Positions 26,687 through 34,782 of a stretch of DNA of 64,000 nt are shown here, one piece after another. The stretch comes from Flavobacteriales bacterium (GTDB lineage: Bacteria; Bacteroidota; Bacteroidia; Flavobacteriales_F; PHOS-HE28). Each line of letters starts with the position of its first letter. Position 1 is the first letter of the stretch. The position numbers and the translations under genes are program-made. The notes beneath the pieces were generated by a model. The model was not told where the DNA came from. It worked only from the letters and a program-made list of their open reading frames with translations, and did no database searches. Where the stretch lies: NCBI GenBank assembly GCA_016710965.1, contig JADJTW010000003.1, positions 255,164 through 319,163 of the forward strand, in the 5' to 3' direction.

Positions 26687-28054
26687 ATGATGACGATCGC
26701 CAGGAAGCTTCTCTTCGGGATCTCGGCCATCTGCTGCCTTACAGCCTGGGCCATCAACCCGCCGACCCTGCAAAGTCCTTGCGGTGCCGGTCCCCAATAC
26801 GACCCTGCGCTCCCGATCCAGCTCGCTTGGTCTTCCGCCTTAGGCGCCACAAACTATCAGGTGCAAGTGAGCATGGACCCGCTCTTCACGTTCACCGCAT
26901 TGGACCAGACTACGCCCTCGACCTTCAGCACTGCGATCGGCCTCTACTACGATGCGCACTACTACTGGCGGGTGCGGGCCAGCGATGGCGCAGTCTGGAG
27001 CGCCTGGAGCAGCAACTGCGACTTCTACACCATGCAATTGCCAGCCCCACCGGCGCCATTGCTGCAAGCGCCACCCAACAACAGCGTGAACCTGGCCACA
27101 ACGGTGGGCTTGCAGTGGAGCTGGATCCCCGCCACGGCAATCGAGATCCACATTGCCACCTCTCCCACCTTCTCATCGGCCACCATCGTGAACACAGGTG
27201 GCCAGAACCACACGCTCAACGGGCTGTCGACGGGCCTTACCTACTACTGGCGCGTGCGTGGCAGCAACATCGGCGGCACCGGACCCTGGAGCGAGACCTG
27301 GTCGTTCTCCACCGCCACCGCTGTTACGCAGCTCAACGCGCGCCTCTTCCTGCAAGGCCCCTTCAACACCGGAACGTTCCTGATGGATGATGGCTTGCGC
27401 AACGGTGGGCTGATCCCCAGCGCCGAGCCTTACACTGCGCTCGGTTTCTCCGGGATCGCGAACGCGGGCGCGACCGTCACCCCTGCCCTGCTCACCGTCA
27501 CAGGGAACAACGCTGTGGTGGACTGGGTACTGATGGAAGTGCGCCACGCCACCGCCCCGACGGTGTTGGCCCGGTGGGCGCTGCTGGTGCAACGGGACGG
27601 CGATGCGATGATGCCCAACGGAAGTGCTCCAAGCATGAGCTTTCCCATGGGCCAGGTGCGTATCGCCCTGCGGCACCGCACGCATCTAGGCGTCCTGTGC
27701 TCCACGGTGCTCGCACCCAATGGCACGCCCGTCGCGGTCGACTTCACGGCCCCGACCACACCTACATACGGCACATCAGCGCAAGCCCCGGTAGCCGGCT
27801 ACATGGCCTTGTGGTGCGGCGATGTGGACCGCGACGGGGTCGTGCGGTATGTGGGTGCCGCGAACGACCGCGACCCCATCCTCACCCTCATCGGCGGCTC
27901 GGTGCCAACGAACACTGCTGCGGGAGCCTATCACGAGGACGTGAACATGGATGGCGTGGTGCGTTACGTCGGTTCCAGCAACGACCGCGATCCCGTGCTG
28001 GTCACCGTTGGAGGCTCGTTGCCCACCGCGACACGCACTGCGCAACTGCCTTGA
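26687..28054 (+). CDS. Secreted fibronectin-III protein with paired dockerin-like C-terminal motifs
   Basis: This intact 455-residue protein has signal peptide MMTIARKLLFGISAICCLTA. Two Fn3-like domains follow (YYWRVRASDGAVWSAWSSNC and YYWRVRGSNIGGTGPWSETW). Then comes a module shared with the proteins at 36545, 50875 and 55384. It runs from ARLFLQGPF through DDGLRNGGLIPSAEPYTALG, VTGNNAVVDWVLMEVR and LLVQRDGD to two dockerin-like motifs (DVDRDGVVRYVGAANDRD and DVNMDGVVRYVGSSNDRD), and it ends RTAQLP. There is no standard T9SS type A tail. It is probably exported; the C-terminal module may bind calcium and mediate attachment. The start is ATG 26687, with ATG 26690 equally possible. Confidence 0.8.
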   Translation: MMTIARKLLFGISAICCLTAWAINPPTLQSPCGAGPQYDPALPIQLAWSSALGATNYQVQVSMDPLFTFTALDQTTPSTFSTAIGLYYDAHYYWRVRASDGAVWSAWSSNCDFYTMQLPAPPAPLLQAPPNNSVNLATTVGLQWSWIPATAIEIHIATSPTFSSATIVNTGGQNHTLNGLSTGLTYYWRVRGSNIGGTGPWSETWSFSTATAVTQLNARLFLQGPFNTGTFLMDDGLRNGGLIPSAEPYTALGFSGIANAGATVTPALLTVTGNNAVVDWVLMEVRHATAPTVLARWALLVQRDGDAMMPNGSAPSMSFPMGQVRIALRHRTHLGVLCSTVLAPNGTPVAVDFTAPTTPTYGTSAQAPVAGYMALWCGDVDRDGVVRYVGAANDRDPILTLIGGSVPTNTAAGAYHEDVNMDGVVRYVGSSNDRDPVLVTVGGSLPTATRTAQLP

Positions 28055-28222
28055 GCGGCCCGTCGCCGGTCGCACCTGAACAAGGTTGAACAGGCGATAT
28101 GGCGACATGGCCTACCTTCGCAGTCACAAACATCTTTCTCATCGCCAGGCGATCCCCACCTGCCTTCCTTTCGAAGGGATCTCTTGATCACGCTGAGCGG
28201 ACAAACCTGTTTGGCAAGATCC

Positions 28223-28660
28223 ATGGCAACATTCGAGAAACGCGAGAAGGAGAAGAAGCGCCTGCAGAAGCAGGAAGAAAAGAAACGCAAGAAGGAAGAG
28301 CGCAAGGCCAACTCCCCCGGCGGCGGGCTGGAGAACATGATGGCCTATGTGGATGAGAACGGTCAACTGACCAGCACGCCGCCCGATCCCACCAAGGTCC
28401 GCAAGCCTATCGACATCTCCGAGATCGAGATCGGCGTGCCCAAGCGCGTGGACGTGCCGCAGGCCGCCGAACGCGTGGGCCGTGTGGATTTCTTCGACAG
28501 TTCCAAAGGCTTCGGCTTCATCAAGGAGGACGGCACGCAAGAGCGGTTCTTCGTACACGTGAGCGGGTTGATCGACGAAGTGACCGAAGGCAACAAGGTG
28601 CAATTCGAAGTGGAGCGCGGCCAGAAGGGGATGAACGCCGTGCGGGTGAAGAAGATCTGA
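28223..28660 (+). CDS. Cold-shock domain protein with basic coiled N-terminus
   Basis: This 145-residue protein has a lysine/glutamate-rich N-terminal helix (MATFEKREKEKKRLQKQEEK and beyond, about residues 1-35). A linker follows, then a C-terminal cold-shock domain from about residue 85 with RNP1 KGFGFI and RNP2 FFVHVS. It resembles the larger CSD proteins common in Bacteroidota that bind single-stranded RNA or DNA. The start at 28223 is chosen because the helix begins there. The stop converges on the next gene with 4 bases between. Confidence 0.88.
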   Translation: MATFEKREKEKKRLQKQEEKKRKKEERKANSPGGGLENMMAYVDENGQLTSTPPDPTKVRKPIDISEIEIGVPKRVDVPQAAERVGRVDFFDSSKGFGFIKEDGTQERFFVHVSGLIDEVTEGNKVQFEVERGQKGMNAVRVKKI

Positions 28661-28664
28661 CCTC

Positions 28665-29501
28665 CTATTGCAACTTCAGCAGCACGCCCTTGCTGCTGAT
28701 CACGCCACTATCGCCCGGCCTTACCGCCTCGATCTCATCCACCAGATCGATGCGCTTGCCGCTCTCGTAGGCTTTGAGCGCGCAGCCGAGTTGTCCACAC
28801 CAGAAATCGCACTGATAGGTGACGATGGTGCCTGGCTTGCCATCGCCATCCAAGTCATAGCGCGCGACCCGCACCTCGCACGCCTCGTCGGCCGCTTCCT
28901 GGGCTTCCTTGTACGCCGTCTGTCCGCCACCGATCTTGATCTTCTTCAATCCGCTCTTCCAGTCGTCCGGAGCATCCGCCCATGCCTTCCATTCGAACGT
29001 GCCGGTGCTTTCCGGTGCCGGTGCTTGTGGGCCGGTATCCCCCATCGCCAGTTCGTTGGTCCCGATCCACTCCTTCACCTCCGCAGGTAGCTCTTCCATC
29101 CCACCCTCCTTTTCGCGGAACAACTCCACCTTGTACTTGATGCGCAGCAGCGCGATCACTTCATCCGACGTACGGTCCACGTGGAATGCACTGCCGTACT
29201 CATCGCAGAAATGCGAGACGCAGCCACTAGCGAAGAGCGTGTTCGCCTTCGGATCCAAAGGTCCCTCGGCATCCCAGTTCTCCACGAACGCGGCGTACCG
29301 GTTCTTCAACAAAGCCGCCAATCGATTCTGTAGCGGCTGGCTGTCCAACACACCTTCACGCTTCGGGTATTTGCCCTTCTCCTTCCATAGATAGGCGAGT
29401 TCGCTTTCCGGTTGCTTGTTGCAGCCGTTGCAACCGGCGAGGACGATCACCATCAGGCACAACGCTGATGGCAGCGTAAGGGAATGGAGCATAGAATGCA
29501 T
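28665..29501 (-). CDS. Uncharacterised lipoprotein
   Basis: The start is taken at ATG 29501 (MHSMLHSLTLPSALCLMVIV), giving 278 residues; ATG 29492 and 29531 are alternatives. The lipobox is VLAGC, followed by NGCNKQPESE. The mature protein has a charged helical part (LAYLWKEKGKYPKREGVLDS and beyond) and a C-terminal part with a calcium-motif-like RYDLDGDGKPGTIVTYQCD. Pairs of cysteines (GCVSHFC, CDFWCGQLGC) suggest disulfides in the periplasm or at the surface. The family is not recognised. Confidence 0.65.
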   Translation of the reverse strand: MHSMLHSLTLPSALCLMVIVLAGCNGCNKQPESELAYLWKEKGKYPKREGVLDSQPLQNRLAALLKNRYAAFVENWDAEGPLDPKANTLFASGCVSHFCDEYGSAFHVDRTSDEVIALLRIKYKVELFREKEGGMEELPAEVKEWIGTNELAMGDTGPQAPAPESTGTFEWKAWADAPDDWKSGLKKIKIGGGQTAYKEAQEAADEACEVRVARYDLDGDGKPGTIVTYQCDFWCGQLGCALKAYESGKRIDLVDEIEAVRPGDSGVISSKGVLLKLQ

Positions 29502-29600
29502 TCGACCAATGTAGCGAGCAACAACATGCATGGTCCTCCGCCGCTACTTTCGTTGCAAGGTCAGAAGCAAGACCTGGCCGACTACGAACACGATCAGATC

Positions 29601-30122
29601 ATGGCTCAGAGAAAAGCGAATACGAAGACGGCTCCTCCTCCTGACGGTAGGAAACGCCCCTCGGCTAGTGCGGCCAGGAAAGCCGCCCCGGCCAAGACCA
29701 CGAAGCTGAAGAAGGCCATGCACGGCAAGGCCAGCCCCGCGAAGGCCGCCGAAGGCGACAAGCCCGTATTCGACTACATCGCCAGTTTGCCACAACCGCA
29801 GCGCGGCATCGCCGAGAAGATCGATGCCCTGGCGGCGAAGACATTGCCGGGCCTCCAACGCTCGGTGAAATGGGGCATGGCGTACTACGGTGTCGATGGC
29901 GGCTGGTGCTTCGCGTCCGGCGCCTTCGTGGGCCATGTGAAACTGATGTTCATACGCGGCACGGACCTCAAGCCGGAACCGCCGGTGACGCCTGTTGCGA
30001 TGGGCAAGGCCACACGGGGTGTGGAGCTGGCAGCCGTGAAGGATCTTGACGAACGCCAGGTGGCGGCGTGGATGAAGCAAGCGGCGACGATGCCGTTCGT
30101 GAGTGCGGCGAAGAAGAAGTGA
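29601..30122 (+). CDS. DUF1801 domain protein with lysine-rich leader
   Basis: This 173-residue protein has a Lys/Ala/Pro-rich N-terminal stretch (about residues 1-55, AQRKANTKTAPPPDGRKRPS onward). A DUF1801 domain follows: FDYIASLPQPQRGIAEKIDA, then SVKWGMAYYG, WCFASGAFVGHVKLMF and VAAWMKQAAT. DUF1801 proteins are small alpha/beta proteins of unknown role, sometimes linked to stress. ATG 29601 is preferred to earlier in-frame starts, which would overlap the divergent lipoprotein start. A second DUF1801 gene lies at 35433. Confidence 0.8.
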   Translation: MAQRKANTKTAPPPDGRKRPSASAARKAAPAKTTKLKKAMHGKASPAKAAEGDKPVFDYIASLPQPQRGIAEKIDALAAKTLPGLQRSVKWGMAYYGVDGGWCFASGAFVGHVKLMFIRGTDLKPEPPVTPVAMGKATRGVELAAVKDLDERQVAAWMKQAATMPFVSAAKKK

Positions 30123-30153
30123 CGGATCATCCGCAGAGGACGAGAAGAGAATG

Positions 30154-30236
30154 TCCACAGATGTCGCAGATGACACAGATGAACTCAAATGCGACGCGGC
30201 CGGGTATTTATCTGTGACATCTGTGCCATCTGCGGA
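30154..30236 (+). repeat. 9-base-period inverted repeat, copy 1, beside the GxxExxY gene
   Basis: The left arm 30154-30180 repeats CAGATG every 9 bases. The right arm 30210-30236 repeats ATCTG every 9 bases. The arms are complementary at 23 of 27 positions around a 29-base loop. Similarity to copy 2 (30684) continues past the right arm through GCGAGCC repeats to about 30280. Confidence 0.75.
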
Positions 30237-30278
30237 AAAGAACCGGCGAGCCAGCGAGCCCCTGTCTGCGGAAAGGAC

Positions 30279-30656
30279 TTACCGCAGAGTGAACACCATC
30301 CGCTTCACCTCCAGCCGCGCGCTGCCAAAGTTGAGCAGCAGACCGCGCTCGTGACCAGTCGCTTTCAGGTAGTTCAATAGCTGCGACTCTTCCACGCCAG
30401 TGAGCGTCTTCAGCTCTTTCAGTTCAACAACCACCTCGCCGTAGCAAATGAAATCCGCACGGAAATACGTGGTGAGGCGTTCTCCCTTGTACTGGATCGG
30501 CAATTCCACTTCCGCCGCGAATACGATGCCCCGCAATATGAATTCCCTAGGCAGCGCTTCCTGATACACGCTCTCCAAAAAGCCGGCACCGAGCTCCGTA
30601 TGCACCTCCATCGCCGCACCGATGATCGCATGGGTCTGCGGGTCCCGGTCGTCCAT
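30279..30656 (-). CDS. GxxExxY family protein (PD-(D/E)xK-like)
   Basis: This 125-residue protein starts at MDDRDPQTHAIIGAAMEVHT (ATG 30656). The name motif is GAGFLESVYQEAL, and the core is YFRADFICYGEVVVELKEL, whose spaced Asp and ELK match a PD-(D/E)xK nuclease-like site. The C-terminal block is QLLNYLKATGHERGLLLNFG. The family is widespread in Bacteroidota and often sits alone, suggesting a mobile or selfish habit, but its biochemical role is not established. Here it lies between two directly repeated structured elements (30154 and 30684), which supports its being part of a small mobile cassette. In-frame extension to 30755 would read through the repeat and is not accepted. Confidence 0.85.
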   Translation of the reverse strand: MDDRDPQTHAIIGAAMEVHTELGAGFLESVYQEALPREFILRGIVFAAEVELPIQYKGERLTTYFRADFICYGEVVVELKELKTLTGVEESQLLNYLKATGHERGLLLNFGSARLEVKRMVFTLR

Positions 30657-30683
30657 AGAGCAAGTATATCCACAGAAGGGATA

Positions 30684-30762
30684 TCCGCAGATGTCGCAGA
30701 TGTCACAGATAAACCCGAACGCCTCCCCCGCATTCATCTGTGCCATCTGCGCCATCTGCGGA
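30684..30762 (+). repeat. 9-base-period inverted repeat, copy 2, beside the GxxExxY gene
   Basis: Arms 30684-30710 and 30736-30762 are complementary at 25 of 27 positions around a 25-base loop, with CAGATG/ATCTG units every 9 bases. It has the same orientation and design as copy 1. The flank after the right arm is also related to copy 1 but is interrupted by the palindrome at 30777-30797. Confidence 0.75.
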
Positions 30763-30776
30763 AGAAACCGTGGCGA

Positions 30777-30797
30777 GCCTGCCTGCGGTAGGCAGGC
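30777..30797 (+). repeat. Small GC-rich palindrome nested in repeat copy 2
   Basis: GCCTGCCT (30777-30784) and AGGCAGGC (30790-30797) form a perfect 8-bp stem with a 5-base loop. Copy 1 of the surrounding repeat reads GGCGAGCC then AGCGAGCC without this element, so it looks inserted. Confidence 0.7.
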
Positions 30798-30843
30798 CTG
30801 CGAGCCGCTCTCCGGAAAAACCCCTGCGGACTACTTTCGGCCC

Positions 30844-32484
30844 ATGGCCGAGAAGATCGACATCGAAGCATCCAAGAACGAGGACAAGAACAAGCTCTCC
30901 GTCAGTGAGCTGCACGCCCGCCTGAAGAAGATCCACCTCGGCGGCGGCGAGAAGCGCATCGCCAAGCAGCACGAGCAAGGCAAGATGACCGCCCGCGAGC
31001 GCATCGACGCCCTGCTCGACCCCAAGAGCCCGCGCATCGAGATCGGTGCCTTCGCGGCCGATGGCATGTACAAAGAACACGGCGGTGCGCCCTGCGCCGG
31101 TGTGGTGGTGATGATCGGCTACGTGAGCAAGCGCCAGTGCATCGTGGTGGCCAACGACGCCACCGTGAAGGCCGGGGCCTGGTTCCCCATGACGGGCAAG
31201 AAGAACCTGCGCGCCCAGGAGATCGCCATCGAGAACCGCCTGCCCATCATCTACCTCGTGGACAGCGCGGGCGTGTACCTGCCCATGCAGGACGAGATCT
31301 TCCCCGACAAGGAGCACTTCGGAAGGATCTTCCGCAACAACGCGGTGATGAGCTCCATGGGCATCACGCAGATCGCCGCCATCATGGGCAGCTGCGTGGC
31401 GGGCGGCGCCTACCTGCCCATCATGAGCGACGAGGCCCTGATCGTGGAGAAGACCGGCAGCATCTTCCTGGCCGGCAGCTACCTGGTCAAAGCCGCCATC
31501 GGTGAGGACATCGACAACGAGACGCTCGGCGGCGCCACCACGCACAGCGAGATCAGCGGCGTTACCGACTACAAGTGCAAGGACGATGCGGACTGCCTGA
31601 AGAAGATCCGCGCCATCATGGACAAGCTCGGCAAGCCGAAGGACGCGGGCTTCAGCCGCGAAAAGGCCGCCAAGCCCAAGGCCGACCCGAAGGAGATCTA
31701 CGGCATCCTGCCCAGCGAGCGCGCCAAGCCCTACGACATGCGCGAGGTGATCGCGCGGCTGGTGGACGACAGCGACTACACCGAATACAAGGAAGGCTAC
31801 GGCCAGAGCATCATCACCGCCTACGCCCGCATCGACGGCTGGGCCGTGGGCATCGTGGCCAACCAGCGCAAGGTGGTGAAGAGCAAGAAGGGCGAGATGC
31901 AGTTCGGCGGCGTCATCTACAGCGACAGCGCCGACAAGGCCACGCGCTTCATCGCCAACTGCAACCAGAAGAACATCCCGCTGGTCTTTTTGCAGGACGT
32001 CACCGGCTTCATGGTGGGCAGCCGCAGCGAGCACGGCGGCATCATCAAGGACGGCGCGAAACTGGTGAACGCCGTGAGCAACAGCGTGGTGCCCAAGTTC
32101 ACCATCATCATCGGCAACAGCTACGGCGCCGGCAACTACGCCATGTGCGGCAAGGCCTACGACCCGCGCCTCATCGTGGGCTGGCCCAGCGCGCAAGTGG
32201 CCGTGATGGGCGGCGAGCAGGCCAGCAAGGTGATGCTCCAGATCGAAGTGGCCGCGCTGAAAGGCAAGGGCGAGACGATCACAGCCGAGAAGGAAAAGGA
32301 ACTGCTCGACAGGATCCGCAGCAAGTACGAGGAGACCATCAGCCCGTATTACGCGGCAAGCCGGTTGTGGCTGGATGCGGTGATCGATCCGTTGGAGACG
32401 AGGACTTGGGTGAGCTTGGGGATAGAAGCGGCATCACAAAGTCCAGCCACTCGTGAGTTCAACATGGGCATACTACAGACATGA
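30844..32484 (+). CDS. Acyl-CoA carboxylase, carboxyltransferase (beta) subunit
   Basis: This 546-residue carboxyltransferase of the propionyl-/methylcrotonyl-/acyl-CoA carboxylase family transfers CO2 from carboxybiotin to an acyl-CoA. N-terminal half: KMTARERIDALLD, VVANDATVKAGAWFP, YLVDSAGVYLPMQDE, and the oxyanion glycines in GSCVAGGAYLP. C-terminal half: FLQDVTGFMVG, NSYGAGNYAMCG and WPSAQVAVMGGEQA. VTGFMVG together with the spacing after DSAGVYLP favours methylcrotonyl- or geranyl-CoA-type enzymes, but this is not decisive. No biotin carboxylase gene is adjacent. The ATG at 30844 follows the repeat region directly. The last 60 bases are duplicated 446 bases downstream. Confidence 0.88.
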   Translation: MAEKIDIEASKNEDKNKLSVSELHARLKKIHLGGGEKRIAKQHEQGKMTARERIDALLDPKSPRIEIGAFAADGMYKEHGGAPCAGVVVMIGYVSKRQCIVVANDATVKAGAWFPMTGKKNLRAQEIAIENRLPIIYLVDSAGVYLPMQDEIFPDKEHFGRIFRNNAVMSSMGITQIAAIMGSCVAGGAYLPIMSDEALIVEKTGSIFLAGSYLVKAAIGEDIDNETLGGATTHSEISGVTDYKCKDDADCLKKIRAIMDKLGKPKDAGFSREKAAKPKADPKEIYGILPSERAKPYDMREVIARLVDDSDYTEYKEGYGQSIITAYARIDGWAVGIVANQRKVVKSKKGEMQFGGVIYSDSADKATRFIANCNQKNIPLVFLQDVTGFMVGSRSEHGGIIKDGAKLVNAVSNSVVPKFTIIIGNSYGAGNYAMCGKAYDPRLIVGWPSAQVAVMGGEQASKVMLQIEVAALKGKGETITAEKEKELLDRIRSKYEETISPYYAASRLWLDAVIDPLETRTWVSLGIEAASQSPATREFNMGILQT

Positions 32485-32914
32485 TGAAGCATTTGACCAC
32501 CTTGACTTTGCGGCGTGCGTGAACATCGCATGCGCACAAACCACAGGCTGTCAAGTGGAACTACAACTGAGTAAAGGAATGGACAGCGCCAGCACTTATG
32601 CCATTGCACAAGTTCATTTCCAAGGCATTGGGAGCACTAAGAGGAAGGCTACCAGGGATTTGGAGGTTTGCGTCATTCATTCCAAGACAAATAAACCTGT
32701 GGTAATCGATGAGGGTTTCATCGATGGTCTGTGCGCTTGTCCAGCCGATGGACTTCGTCTGTCCATCGTGCGCGTAGAATGGGTGCGCCGCGATGATCCA
32801 ATGGACCTCGTCAGGCTTCAACCTGATCCATGGAGAAGGACAACTGATAGGTTGGATCTCCTTAGGCATCGAAGCGGCGAGCCAGGCACCGGCTACGCGG
32901 GAGTTCAACATGGG
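32407..32914 (+). repeat. Diverged direct repeat of the carboxylase 3-prime end
   Basis: Bases 32407-32468 and 32853-32914 (62 bases each) both encode W-V/I-SLGIEAASQ-S/A-PATREFNMG, with many synonymous differences and the same length. Weaker similarity begins about 25 bases earlier at GATCC in both copies. The 384 bases between are visibly less GC-rich than the surrounding genes. Copy 2 has no start codon or continuing gene. Confidence 0.75.
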
Positions 32915-33135
32915 GGGTTGCAGATTTAGGCTGTCAGCCTGAGTTTGTTGAAGGCTTGAGGCGTTCCGGCGCTCAAGTGCAGCGCCGTCGGGCCATTCGT
33001 TGCAAGTCCTCGTCCGCCTTATGGCGGCCTCCGGGCTTTACCCTGGTCCCTAACGCGAAATGCGGCCCTTTCCAATTGGCGAGTTGGATGCGGGTCGATG
33101 CGGCAACGACCCGTACGTCGTTGGGGCGATCATCA
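32485..33135 (+). other. Gap without a recognised gene (holds the repeat copy and a small hairpin)
   Basis: An open frame spans 32453-32929 on the plus strand (for example LQLSKGMDSASTYAIAQVHF), but it has no convincing start and no family match that I can name. It includes carboxylase-end copy 2 in the wrong frame. CCGCC (33014-33018) and GGCGG (33023-33027) form a small hairpin in front of the transposase. The rest shows nothing I can support. Confidence 0.4.
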
Positions 33136-33914
33136 TCAGCCCGCCCCGCCACCGAAACGGTCGCGTTGCCAATTCATCGGGTTTTCGCGGATGTATTTCG
33201 CAATGCGTTCGCATTCACCGTCATCGCGGATCACGCGGTCCCAATAATTGCGTTGCCAAACGGGCGTGCCGTGGGGCAACAACCCATTGCGGTACGCCAG
33301 ACGCGTAACCGCGGATTTGTACGACGCCACGATCTGCCCCAACGCACCACGCGGGATGCCCGGCGGTTTCCGCGGATCCCGTAGGGGCGCGTCATGACGC
33401 GCCCGCGTGTGTTGGGCATGTGCGTCGGATATGTCGGGATCACCGCCGGGCATTCCGGTTCCGGGATCATCGGTTGTTGCATTGTCGGCATTACCAGGCG
33501 CCTCCCCCGCACCAATGCCGGGCGCGTTCGTTGTCATATCGGGCGCGTCCAACGCGTTCGTATCGGGCGCCCCCTACAAGCCGGGCGCCATGACCCCACC
33601 CCACGCACATCCGACGCACCACCCACTAACCGTTCCCGGATCACCACGATCCCATGCACATGGTTCGGCATCACCACGAATTCACCGACATCCACATGCG
33701 GCATATGTTCCGGTATCGCATCCCAACACCGTTGCGCCAATTCACCGATGGGCGATGGATGCATCACACCATCCGTGATCCGACCGAACAGATGCAACCG
33801 GTCCTGCGTGCAAATGGTCAGGTAATACGCGCCAACGTTGGCGTAATCATATCCCTGCCACCGGATGGTGGCGCGTTTCGGCAATCGCGGGGCATGAACG
33901 AATATCGGGGTCAC
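33136..33914 (-). mobile_element. REP-associated / IS200-like tyrosine transposase (frameshifted)
   Basis: The N-terminal half reads IRWQGYDYANVGAYYLTICT, then FGRITDGVMHPSPIGELAQR and the HUH motif in MPNHVHGIVVI. The C-terminal half, in another frame, reads IVASYKSAVTRLAYRNG, then VWQRNYWDRVIRDDGECERI and YIRENPMNW. This is the Y1/HUH transposase pattern of RAYT proteins, which act on short palindromes. The frame changes near 33575. The region joining the halves (33381-33577) is a Pro/Gly-rich low-complexity insert with palindromic ends. The gene is probably inactive as written, unless the frameshift is a sequencing error. Confidence 0.78.
33381..33577 (-). repeat. Palindrome-bounded insert inside the transposase gene
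   Basis: The segment begins GTAGGGGCGC (33381-33390) and ends GCGCCCCCTAC (33567-33577), an inverted pair. Its left end also holds a perfect 20-base palindrome at 33385-33404, GGGCGCGTCATGACGCGCCC. Motifs of the CGGG/GGGCGCG type recur within. It encodes a low-complexity linker (APGIGAGEAPGNADNATTDD and beyond). Confidence 0.55.
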
Positions 33915-34085
33915 CGGTTGAACCCGGTTCCCATGGGCCGCGGTTCTCTTTCAATTGATGACATATGCGGAACTGCAGCGGGGTCCAATGCCACGGTCCG
34001 GCGCGCGAATGCGCTCTTTGCCGCCTGGGCCCCATTCGCCCAGAACCCAATGCCCCGGCCCACATTCGAGCAAGCAATCGCCCGT

Positions 34086-34696
34086 TCAGGCCTTCTTCGG
34101 TTTGGCGTTGGGAAGCAGCGTCTCGCCACGCGCAAGCATCGCCACGAATTCGCGAATGCGTCGCTGGCGCGTTTCCGGCCGCTTCGCGCATTGCCCACGC
34201 GGAACGCCAGTGCGAAGATGTTGCTCCTGTTCAGCGTGCCGAAGGTGGCCAGTGCTTTCTTGTTCTTCCTGATCGCAGCCTCAAGGTCGGGCGGTACTCC
34301 AATACTGCGTTGCGGCGCGTAGGCACGGTCCCATCGTCCGTCCGCCTTCGCCGCATCCACGTGCACCTGGCCGGAAGGTTGCATGCGCTCTTCGGCGGTG
34401 AGGCGCTCGACATGTCGCGTATTGATGTGCGACCAGATGCTCTTTGCCCTGCGCGGGGTGAGGCGCTGCAGGAATGACTTGTCGTCGAAGCTCTTGCGGA
34501 GTCCATCGATCCATCCCCAGCAGAGTGCGGCCTCCACCGCCTCGGTCCAGTTGATGCTGGCGAGACCCGTTCCTTTCTTGTGCATCTTGATCCAGACCTC
34601 GGTGGCGGTGCTGTGATTCTTGGCGAGCCATTGCTCGAACTGCTTCTGCGATCGGAACGCGCGGATGGCTTTGGGATCGGGAACGACGGGAGGCAT
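34086..34696 (-). CDS. YdeI/OmpD-associated (bacteriocin-protection-like) family protein (frameshifted)
   Basis: The protein starts MPPVVPDPKAIRAFRSQKQF, with ATEVWIKMHKKGTG, then ALCWGWIDGLRKSFDD and FLQRLTPRRAKSIWSHIN. This is the recognisable core of the YdeI-like family, about 190-200 residues. At about 34195 the frame changes; the other frame continues KRPETRQRRIREFVAMLARG and ends PKKA at 34086, restoring normal length. The family has been linked to bacteriocin or antimicrobial-peptide tolerance, but the mechanism is not established. Confidence 0.75.
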
Positions 34697-34782
34697 GTGA
34701 TCGGGGTCGTTGTCAAAGATGCGTGCGCGTAGCAGCGAAGCAGTGATCCGTGCTGTTCATATTTGCACCACGGTCAACGCCC

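Noticed and set aside
30154..30762. CRISPR array from regularly spaced CAGATG units
   Set aside because: The period is 9 bases with no spacers and the units form inverted arms; no cas genes are nearby.
30703..32196. Long minus-strand open frame opposite the carboxylase gene
   Set aside because: It has repetitive composition (Ala/Val/His/Asp-rich) and no conserved motif; the plus strand is an unmistakable carboxyltransferase.
32453..32929. Plus-strand open frame of 158 residues after the carboxylase gene
   Set aside because: It overlaps the end of the carboxylase gene in another frame, includes the duplicated carboxylase end out of frame, and matches no family I can name.
33001..33060. Fragment of a structural RNA next to the transposase
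   Set aside because: Only a 5-bp stem is visible and no known RNA motif could be recognised.
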